Assembly (NCBI GenBank): GCA_946480685.1
Contig: CAMLLI010000414.1
Location: forward strand, 1 to 5,040
DNA from: an uncultured Flammeovirgaceae bacterium
Lineage (GTDB): Bacteria > Bacteroidota > Bacteroidia > Cytophagales > Cyclobacteriaceae
Direction: 5' to 3'
DNA: 5,040 nucleotides
Shown here piece by piece: positions 1 through 5,040 of the stretch. Below the pieces are notes generated by a model that worked only from the letters and a program-made list of their open reading frames with translations, was not told where the DNA came from and did not search any database. Made by a program: the position numbers and the translations under genes. Each line of letters starts with the position of its first letter. Positions within the stretch are counted from its first letter, which is position 1.

Positions 1-47
1 TAACGCGTACAGCACTCTATAGAAGAATGAAACGTCATGGTTTATAG
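1..47 (+). CDS. 3' end of a sigma54-dependent NtrC-family response regulator (partial)
   Basis: Only the last 14 complete codons and a TAG stop (45-47) are in the window, in the frame starting at base 3. They read TRTALYRRMKRHGL. This is the typical end of the C-terminal Fis-type helix-turn-helix of NtrC-family activators, where the recognition helix has the form (G-I/L-x)-RTALYRRMxxxGL. Such proteins carry a receiver domain, a sigma54-interacting AAA+ ATPase and this DNA-binding domain, and activate transcription from -24/-12 promoters after phosphorylation. The gene lies 23 bases upstream of a histidine kinase on the same strand, the standard order for a Bacteroidota two-component pair, and this supports the call. 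The receiver and ATPase domains lie outside the window, so a regulator lacking a receiver domain cannot be excluded. Confidence 0.8.
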   Translation, partial: TRTALYRRMKRHGL

Positions 48-70
48 TATATATATCTTACCATCTCTTT

Positions 71-1426
71 ATGGTTTTGAAGCGGTTCAGCATACTGGTT
101 ATCCTGCGTATTATACTCCTGTGTAGTACTATACTGGCATTTGCATGGGTTATACAGCGACCCGAAATGTTCTTTAACCAGCTTACCCTTGCCGCTATAT
201 TTATACTGCAGGTAGCGGAGCTGATCCGTTTTGTTAACCATACAAATCGTGAGTTGTCGCGTTTCCTGCTTGGAATAAAACATGCCGACTTTACAATTAC
301 CTTTCACCAGGCGCATCTCGGGCAATCGTTTCGCGAACTCGAAGACAGTATGCATGCTATACTGCAAGCGTATAAACAGGTAAAGATTGAAAAAGAAGCA
401 CAATACCAATTTCTGCAAGCGCTGGTAACGAGGCTTCCGATCGGCATCATTTCCATTGCTGATGAAGATATAGTCGTTATAAATGCTACAGCCGAGAAGC
501 TTCTCAATATAGAAGGCTATCGCAACTGGAGCTTACTAAAATTGAGACATCCGACAGTAGCCCGGGCGTTGGATTCCGTTGGCGATCATGGAAGAAAACT
601 GATCGAGTTCAAGACAAGCGAAAATACAGCGAACTTCGCGGTGGAAGTAAGCACTACATTTATACTCGATAAATCGTACCGTCTCATCACCATACAAGAC
701 ATTCATACTGAGCTCGAGCAGAAAGAAATTGAAGCCTGGCATAAACTGATTCGCATTCTTACACACGAGATCATGAACTCGGTAACGCCTGTTGCATCAC
801 TCACCGAAACAATGCAGGGAATGCTTACGGATAAAAGCGGTCAACTGAAAAGTATCGAAGCCCTTACAACGGATACGTTAGGCGACATTCGCTTTTCATT
901 AAACACTATTCACAAGCGAAGTGAAGGTCTGCTTGATTTCGTGGAGAAATACCGTGCACTTACACGCGTTCCCAAACCCGCCATACAACCTACAAAACTG
1001 TATCCTTTCCTGAAGACTATTGTAAACCTAATGGAACCCGAAATGCAGCGGCATAGCATTACGCTCCAGTGGCACGTGACGGGTGAAAACCTGCAGGCAC
1101 CCTTGGACAGCAACCTTATCGAGCAGGTTATTATCAATTTAATTACAAACAGTATATATGCGTTGCAGCAGGTTCCTGACAAACATATATACCTGCGGGC
1201 TTATCAAAACGACAACCGCACGGTTATCGAGGTAACAGACAACGGATTGGGTATACGCGACAAGGAGATGCAGGATATATTTATACCATTCTTCTCCACA
1301 AAAAAAGAAGGCACCGGCATCGGACTGAGTCTGTCGAAGCAAATTATGAATTTGCATGGCGGCAGCATCAAGGTTACTTCTGTGCCACATGAAAAGACTT
1401 CATTCTACTTGCTTTTCAAAAATTGA
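71..1426 (+). CDS. NtrY-like membrane sensor histidine kinase
   Basis: This 451-residue two-component kinase should autophosphorylate on histidine and pass the phosphate to the regulator encoded just upstream. Two hydrophobic segments (about residues 8-28 and 35-55) are separated by only a few residues, so there is almost no periplasmic sensor domain. A linker helix (about 60-115) leads to a PAS-like domain (about 115-212). The dimerisation domain has an H-box HEIMNSVTP with the phosphoacceptor at His232, a form typical of NtrY-like kinases. The ATP-binding domain shows an N-box (NLITNS, Asn356 and Asn360), G1 box DNGLGI (390-395), F-box (FIPFFSTK, 404-411) and G2 box EGTGIGLS (413-420). All catalytic motifs are intact. 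The ATG at 71 is the first start after an in-frame TAG at 20-22. No clear Shine-Dalgarno precedes it. The signal sensed is unknown; the compact input region suggests a membrane or cytoplasmic cue. Confidence 0.92.
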   Translation: MVLKRFSILVILRIILLCSTILAFAWVIQRPEMFFNQLTLAAIFILQVAELIRFVNHTNRELSRFLLGIKHADFTITFHQAHLGQSFRELEDSMHAILQAYKQVKIEKEAQYQFLQALVTRLPIGIISIADEDIVVINATAEKLLNIEGYRNWSLLKLRHPTVARALDSVGDHGRKLIEFKTSENTANFAVEVSTTFILDKSYRLITIQDIHTELEQKEIEAWHKLIRILTHEIMNSVTPVASLTETMQGMLTDKSGQLKSIEALTTDTLGDIRFSLNTIHKRSEGLLDFVEKYRALTRVPKPAIQPTKLYPFLKTIVNLMEPEMQRHSITLQWHVTGENLQAPLDSNLIEQVIINLITNSIYALQQVPDKHIYLRAYQNDNRTVIEVTDNGLGIRDKEMQDIFIPFFSTKKEGTGIGLSLSKQIMNLHGGSIKVTSVPHEKTSFYLLFKN

Positions 1427-1508
1427 GGTGCGTAAAAAAACATCCTGGCGGTCCCAACCTTTCCGTGATCCGGCGGGTCTAAAGCATATAACCCAATATT
1501 AATCTTGT

Positions 1509-2126
1509 ATGAAAATTCAATATACTGCTATAGCATGTATAGCATTGCTGGCATGTGCCTTTGTTGCATGCGATGATGATGACTCCGGTGAATCTTCCGG
1601 TACCAATTCGTACCTGCCCCTTAAAATCGGGAACTACTGGGAATTTGTGAATATGCCCGAAATAGGAATTGACTATACGCTGCGAACCGAAGTAACACGC
1701 GTGGTATCCTTGAATAATAACGAATACTTTGAACTGGTGAGCTTCCAGAAATCCGGTGACCAGAATTACCGGGACACTACGTATTATCGTATTACACAAC
1801 AAGGGTATGTATATACATGGCGAAGAGGCTGGACGGTTGAAGAGAACCCGCTGAGACTTTATGCTGATGATGGTGATGACTGGAAGTATGAAACAAACTA
1901 TGATGCCGAGGCCAATATTACCGTTGATGAAATTGACGACCTGGAATTGGGAGACAGAGAACTTGATAACTGCAAAAGTTTCAGTTTCGATATTGAACAG
2001 TGGGCTGATGAAGAACACAGCATCGTGCTTGCACCCCGTATAGGCTTCGTACAAAGACTTGTCGGCTTTGGTATAAGCTCCCGGTTGGTAAAAGCTTCTG
2101 TTAACGGTAAAGAATATACTTTCTGA
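1509..2126 (+). CDS. Short lipoprotein of unknown function
   Basis: A 205-residue protein with a lipoprotein signal peptide. The hydrophobic stretch (about residues 6-20) ends at FVA-Cys21, followed at once by four aspartates and an acidic/serine region. The run of acidic residues after the cysteine is common in Bacteroidota lipoproteins and resembles export signals for surface display, so an outer-membrane, possibly surface-exposed location is inferred. A second, more canonical lipobox (LLAC, Cys16) lies five residues earlier, so the modified cysteine is not certain. The mature part opens with YLPLKIGNYWEF (35-46) and ends with APRIGFVQRL (175-184) and a beta-strand-like NGKEYTF. These resemble a loose group of uncharacterised Bacteroidota lipoproteins, but I cannot assign a function. 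The ATG is fixed by an in-frame TAA at 1500-1502. It lies 82 bases after the kinase gene, with no obvious terminator between, so read-through is possible. Confidence 0.8.
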   Translation: MKIQYTAIACIALLACAFVACDDDDSGESSGTNSYLPLKIGNYWEFVNMPEIGIDYTLRTEVTRVVSLNNNEYFELVSFQKSGDQNYRDTTYYRITQQGYVYTWRRGWTVEENPLRLYADDGDDWKYETNYDAEANITVDEIDDLELGDRELDNCKSFSFDIEQWADEEHSIVLAPRIGFVQRLVGFGISSRLVKASVNGKEYTF

Positions 2127-2157
2127 TCTATAGGATTGACTGGAGGATGGCTGAAAT

Positions 2158-2187
2158 AAAAATGCTCCCGGTCGGGAGCATTTTTTA
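2158..2187. terminator. Bidirectional rho-independent terminator
   Basis: A perfect inverted repeat, ATGCTCCC (2162-2169) with GGGAGCAT (2174-2181), encloses a GGTC loop. It is flanked by five A on the left (2158-2162) and six T on the right (2181-2186). The A/T flanks make it an intrinsic terminator in both directions. It sits between the stop of the lipoprotein gene (2126) and the stop of the convergent DUF1080 gene (2227), and so probably ends both transcripts. Confidence 0.92.
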
Positions 2188-2226
2188 TCATGTATAATTT
2201 CTTTTATTCAACTATAGCACTTCTAA

Positions 2227-3105
2227 TCACTCGGTGCTTTTATACCGGCAATCAGCCGGATCGGACTTGAGATAATAATCTTTATAGTTCAGTGCTTTCG
2301 GGTCCATGCATCCTTTCAATTGTAATAGTTCCACTTTTCTGAAATCAATGGGCTGGCCTTCACTTTGCAAAGCTATATATCCTTCGCTTAGTAATTTTCC
2401 TTCCTGCCATATAGCCGGATCGTAATTGTTTACCACCCCTCCTGCCATACGCGGCTCACTATACTGCATAACCAACTCTCCATTGATTACATGTTTGATC
2501 AGCGAATCGCCCAATACAATTAACTCAGCACGCACCCACTGGTCGCCATCATACGTTTTGGAAGTTGAATTGATGCAGTGCCGTTCATCAGCCTTGCCGT
2601 TGTATGTGATGATGGTTCCCGGAGAACACATGTTACCGGTGGTTCTTGGTTTACCATCGCCGAGGCCACCGAGAAATTGCATTTCGATAGATATAGGCCA
2701 GTCTTGTTCTTTGGGCATCGTGCGCGGGTCTTGTGAATGAAACATTACACCGCTGTTACGTAATGTATAATCCGGTGCACCTTTTTGCAGATCGCCTACA
2801 AAACGATACTCAATCACCAGGTGATAATAAGAAAACGGCTGCTTGTAATACAGGTGTCCGAACTGATTATTGAAATCTCCGTACTGATCGTAGCGAACTT
2901 GTATAGCACCGTCTTTTACACGAAAGGTATTGCCGAAGTTTACACCTTCATCGTGGTGATGAATCTTTACCATCCAGTCGCGTATATCCTTACCGTTGAA
3001 AAGTTTGATCCACTCTTTTTGGGAAGCGGCAGTCTGCTTTTGTGCGTTGGCACTTGCAGATAATAGTAATAAGACGAGTGAAAGAAGTTTAAGAAGTCGG
3101 GTCAT
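2227..3105 (-). CDS. Secreted DUF1080 (3-keto-disaccharide hydrolase-like) protein
   Basis: A 292-residue exported protein. A signal peptide (residues 1-21) should be cut at ANA-Q22 with no lipobox, giving a periplasmic or secreted product. The rest is one DUF1080 domain with a concanavalin/LamG-like beta-sandwich: LFNGKD (35-40), NSGVMFHS (117-124), the core IEMQFLG (140-146), a strand pair around DQWVRAEL and INGE (188-210), and the signature EGYIALQSEGQPIDFRKVEL (241-260). Cys160 and Cys177 may form a disulfide. The family is known from carbohydrate-rich gene sets, and some members hydrolyse 3-keto-glycosides; the substrate here is not predictable. The C-terminus carries GCMDPKALNY (265-274) followed by Cys286, a short cysteine-bounded tail that recurs in Bacteroidota secreted proteins. 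The ATG is the first start after an in-frame TAA four codons upstream. The gene stands alone after a 286-base gap, so it probably has its own promoter. Confidence 0.88.
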   Translation of the reverse strand: MTRLLKLLSLVLLLLSASANAQKQTAASQKEWIKLFNGKDIRDWMVKIHHHDEGVNFGNTFRVKDGAIQVRYDQYGDFNNQFGHLYYKQPFSYYHLVIEYRFVGDLQKGAPDYTLRNSGVMFHSQDPRTMPKEQDWPISIEMQFLGGLGDGKPRTTGNMCSPGTIITYNGKADERHCINSTSKTYDGDQWVRAELIVLGDSLIKHVINGELVMQYSEPRMAGGVVNNYDPAIWQEGKLLSEGYIALQSEGQPIDFRKVELLQLKGCMDPKALNYKDYYLKSDPADCRYKSTE

Positions 3106-3270
3106 ATTTAAAAATTATGCACAGGCAATATAAACATTGTATTGCTGATATTAATAAACAGAATTGAGGCATACGTTCCACAATTTAAATCAAAAACATT
3201 GGTATACGAGCTCAAAACGGATGGCACGGCAATTTATATATAGTTGGCAAGGGTAGAGTAGGTTAGGTTT

Positions 3271-3314
3271 ACAGGCCCGGATGATGCTAGTCATACCGGG
3301 CCTGTTTTTATTTT
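3271..3314 (+). terminator. Orphan plus-strand rho-independent terminator
   Basis: A perfect 10-base stem, ACAGGCCCGG (3271-3280) with CCGGGCCTGT (3296-3305), is followed by TTTTTATTTT (3305-3314). The 15-base loop contains a further ATGA/TCAT pairing. The T tract lies only on the plus-strand side; on the minus strand the stem is followed by TAAACC, so it is a poor terminator for the minus-strand DUF72 gene. No plus-strand gene precedes it after 2126. It may end a small RNA or antisense transcript, or be a relic. Confidence 0.7.
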
Positions 3315-3337
3315 AAGACCTTTTGAACTCTAAATCA

Positions 3338-3370
3338 TTTCCCGCCAGAACGCGCAGATTGCCGCAGCGT
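3338..3370. repeat. Possible degenerate CGCAGATT-type intergenic repeat
   Basis: A GC-rich patch in an AT-rich gap contains three imperfect units in a row: GCCAGAAC, GCGCAGATT and GCCGCAGCGTT. From memory it resembles the TTTCCCGCAGATTACGCAGATT-like sequences dispersed between genes in many Bacteroidota genomes. A short inverted repeat, AGCGT-TAAT-ACGCT (3366-3379), overlaps its right end. With only one degenerate copy visible, the assignment is tentative. Confidence 0.35.
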
Positions 3371-3391
3371 TAATACGCTTGTTTTAACACC

Positions 3392-4105
3392 TCATAGAGA
3401 TTTAAAGTATAGGGCATCGTTGACAGCATGGCCCAGGGCTGTATTGTTGAAGTATACATATGCTTCTTTCACTTGCCTGAATGCATGAATAGTCTTGTGT
3501 ACTTCGGTTAGTGTGTCTTGATCGTAATCCGAGTAGTATAATCGGGGCAGGCCGTGGAAGCGATAGTATACCGTGCGGGCGGTCCGGTATATATCTTCCG
3601 GCAGGCCCGGATAGCTGATGTTGCAAAATACAACGCCCTGTTGCTTCAATGCTTTCAACACGTCACTTCGCCACCAGCTTGTATGCCTGAACTCCAATAC
3701 ATTTGTAAAATCAGGATGCAGCGTACCGAGTATACGCTCGAGGGTTTCTTCGCTGTACGGCATCCTGGGATGAAGCTGGAATAGTATACTTCCCAATTTA
3801 TCAGAAAGGCCTTCGTATACAGTGTCATAAAAACGCTGCATTTCATCGGCTGCGTTATTGAATCGTTTATAGTGTGTGATAATGCGGGGTGCCTTCACTG
3901 CAAACCGAAAATCGCGCGGACTCCGGTCGTACCATCCTTTCAAATGTGTTACCTGTGGAAAGCGATAAAATGTAGTATTGAGTTCAACGGTGTTAAACTT
4001 CTCGCAGTAATATTCAAACCATTTGCGCGATGCTAACTTTTCGGGATAAAACATTCCTTTCCACTCCGGGTACGAAAAGCCCGAGCAGCCTGTCCAGCAT
4101 TTCAT
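3392..4105 (-). CDS. DUF72/YecE-family protein
   Basis: A 237-residue soluble protein, close to the usual length of the DUF72 (YecE) family, which has a TIM-barrel fold. Family signatures appear in order: GCSGFSYPEWKGMFYP (6-21), FNTVELNTTFYRFP (37-50), FRFAVKAPRIITHYKR (66-81), LGSILFQLHPRM (104-115), NVLEFRHTSWW (135-145), YYRFHG (160-165) and YVYFNNTALGHAVNDA (216-231). No signal peptide is present, so it should be cytoplasmic. The biochemical role of the family is not established; the conserved acidic, histidine and arginine residues at strand ends suggest a catalytic barrel. The start is fixed by an in-frame TAA at 4118-4120 (minus strand). AGGTGG (4109-4114) precedes the ATG at a short spacing. 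It begins 25 bases after the stop of the propeller gene, suggesting co-transcription. It contains five GTATAC palindromes. Confidence 0.93.
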   Translation of the reverse strand: MKCWTGCSGFSYPEWKGMFYPEKLASRKWFEYYCEKFNTVELNTTFYRFPQVTHLKGWYDRSPRDFRFAVKAPRIITHYKRFNNAADEMQRFYDTVYEGLSDKLGSILFQLHPRMPYSEETLERILGTLHPDFTNVLEFRHTSWWRSDVLKALKQQGVVFCNISYPGLPEDIYRTARTVYYRFHGLPRLYYSDYDQDTLTEVHKTIHAFRQVKEAYVYFNNTALGHAVNDALYFKSL

Positions 4106-4130
4106 GAGCCACCTGTGTTAAACACACAAC

Positions 4131-5040
4131 CTAATCTGATGATTCGGGTTTGAATTTTAAAATCCGGTATGGCTCAACAGGTTTATTTATATTCTGCTGT
4201 GATGTACTTACATATACAGCACCGTCTGCGCCTACTGAAAACGAGTCGGGCCATTTAAAATCTTTACTGCGTGCCACAATCCGGCTTGTTTTACCATCGT
4301 ATACCCGAATAGCATTTTCCTCGACAGACGCCATATATAGGTTGCCTTCTTTATCGAATATCATTCCGTCTGATGGCGGGAAATTGCCGAGGTTCTCTAC
4401 TTCAACTTCCAGTTTGCCGGCATAAAATTCCGGGTATATTAATAACGATGTCTCCACACGGTAAAGACTTTTGCCAGTCAATGGCCGCCAGTATAAATAT
4501 AGTCCGTCCGGGCTCAGTGCTATACCATCGGCATGAACCACCGGGTAGCCACCTTCTGCATCGGTATATTGTTGGCCATCTATAGTCAATACCAGGTTCT
4601 CTGATTTAGTAGAACTGCTGGCATCCAACAAGCGCCATGATTTACCAGAATCAAGATCAACCACTATAATAGCGCCTTCATTAGAATCAGTTATATACCC
4701 TATTTCGCGTTGTTCATCTATACGTATATCATTCAGGTAACTGTTGGGTTTAATTACCGGATCGTTAAATACAATCACATTTACAATGCGGTCGGTCTCC
4801 AGGTCGATTTGCACCAGTTTAGCACCGCCCTGCACTACACCGGTATAGCGGTCATCGCGTTTGGGATTGGCAGCATCGAGCACCCACAGGTAATCGTTGC
4901 GATCTACATATACCGACTGTACACATATAAAGTGTTCTTCAGGTTTTAAGCCGGGTGCCCAGGTATTCCAGTTTGCATCGGGATACGGTACGGCCGTTGT
5001 GGGGTTTGTCATATTTACTACCGATACAGAATGATCGGCA
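4131..5040 (-). CDS. Yellow/major-royal-jelly-like beta-propeller protein (5' end outside window)
   Basis: The frame stays open to the right edge. The in-frame codons upstream of the ATG at 5010-5012 read ADHSVSVVN and continue naturally into VPYPDANWNTW, as in full-length relatives, so that ATG is internal and the true start lies outside the window. Family signatures of the MRJP/yellow propeller, numbered from the internal Met: VQSVYVDRNDYLWVLDAANP (31-50), YLNDIRID (92-99), GYITDSNEGAIIVVDLDSG (105-123), HADGIALSPDG (150-160), PPSDGMIFDKEGNLY (212-226) and WPDSFSVGADGAVYVST (244-260). The family is best known from insects, and bacterial members are usually exported; the missing N-terminus probably holds a signal peptide and the first blade. 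The substrate or ligand is unknown. A gluconolactonase/SMP-30-like propeller is the main alternative, but the LWVLD and YITDS motifs favour the yellow family. The TAG stop lies 25 bases before the DUF72 gene. Confidence 0.85.
   Translation of the reverse strand, partial: ADHSVSVVNMTNPTTAVPYPDANWNTWAPGLKPEEHFICVQSVYVDRNDYLWVLDAANPKRDDRYTGVVQGGAKLVQIDLETDRIVNVIVFNDPVIKPNSYLNDIRIDEQREIGYITDSNEGAIIVVDLDSGKSWRLLDASSSTKSENLVLTIDGQQYTDAEGGYPVVHADGIALSPDGLYLYWRPLTGKSLYRVETSLLIYPEFYAGKLEVEVENLGNFPPSDGMIFDKEGNLYMASVEENAIRVYDGKTSRIVARSKDFKWPDSFSVGADGAVYVSTSQQNINKPVEPYRILKFKPESSD

Larger units (their letters stand above)
3106..3391. other. 286-base intergenic region between two minus-strand genes
   Basis: This gap lies downstream of the DUF72 gene and upstream of the DUF1080 gene. 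It should therefore contain the DUF1080 promoter, but I find no confident Bacteroidota-type promoter (TTTG, about 20 bases, TAnnTTTG) on the minus strand. A short inverted repeat, GCAATA (3125-3130) with TATTGC (3140-3145), lies 20-40 bases upstream of the DUF1080 start and could form a weak leader hairpin. The right half holds a plus-strand terminator-like hairpin (3271-3314) and a GC-rich repeat-like patch (3338-3370), listed separately. The open frames inside are at most about 18 codons and look like chance. Confidence 0.6.

Noticed and set aside
1500..1507. TAATCTTG resembling the Bacteroidota -7 element just before the lipoprotein ATG
   Set aside because: One mismatch to TAnnTTTG, and too close to the start codon to leave a leader.
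1479..2054. A 191-codon minus-strand open frame opposite the lipoprotein gene
   Set aside because: It is a shadow of the plus-strand gene, which has a clear lipoprotein signal and fixed start. The antisense translation shows no family motif or sensible domain pattern.
2785..3063. A 92-codon plus-strand open frame opposite the DUF1080 gene, in front of the orphan terminator
   Set aside because: It lies wholly antisense to well-conserved DUF1080 motifs and its translation has no recognisable features. It ends over 200 bases before the terminator.
3239..3246. TATAGTTG as a possible -7 element for a small RNA ending at the orphan terminator
   Set aside because: One mismatch, and the nearest upstream TTG (3199-3201) is about 37 bases away instead of about 20.
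3366..3385. AGCGT-TAAT-ACGCT followed by TGTTTT as a second terminator
   Set aside because: The stem is only 5 bases and the T run is short and interrupted; there is no plus-strand gene before it, and on the minus strand no T tract follows.
4131..5012. A complete 293-residue propeller starting at the ATG at 5012
   Set aside because: The frame remains open upstream to the window edge and the upstream codons continue the family-like sequence, so the gene is cut off rather than starting there.

Overview
The window looks like an ordinary chromosomal stretch of a Bacteroidota bacterium, probably of the Cytophagales/Chitinophagales type. The support is indirect: moderately AT-rich DNA, mostly weak Shine-Dalgarno sequences, a lipoprotein with an acidic run right after its cysteine, a DUF1080 protein ending in a GCMDPKALNY-type tail, and an NtrC-type regulator next to an NtrY-like kinase. 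No mobile element, CRISPR array, rRNA, tRNA or phage gene is visible.

Layout. Positions 1-47 are the last codons of a sigma54-dependent (NtrC-family) response regulator, recognisable by its Fis-type recognition helix. After 23 bases comes its likely partner, a 451-residue membrane histidine kinase (71-1426). A short lipoprotein of unknown function follows on the same strand (1509-2126). A strong palindromic terminator at about 2158-2187 separates this plus-strand block from a convergent minus-strand block.

The minus-strand block, read right to left, starts with a gene cut by the right window edge that encodes a bacterial yellow/major-royal-jelly-like beta-propeller (4131-5040). Then, 25 bases downstream, comes a DUF72/YecE-family TIM-barrel protein (3392-4105), probably co-transcribed with it. 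After a 286-base gap comes a secreted DUF1080 protein (2227-3105), probably a carbohydrate-active lectin-fold hydrolase.

The 286-base gap (3106-3391) is the least explained part. It holds a terminator-grade hairpin pointing along the plus strand with no plus-strand gene in front of it, and a GC-rich patch resembling a degenerate CGCAGATT-type dispersed repeat.

The regulator/kinase pair is a functional unit. The other genes show no shared pathway beyond extracytoplasmic location for the lipoprotein and the DUF1080 protein. The most unusual sequence-level signal is an excess of the palindrome GTATAC (8 copies, 7 of them in 3202-4304), in two codon registers and in non-coding DNA. I see no strong case for a new biological system here.
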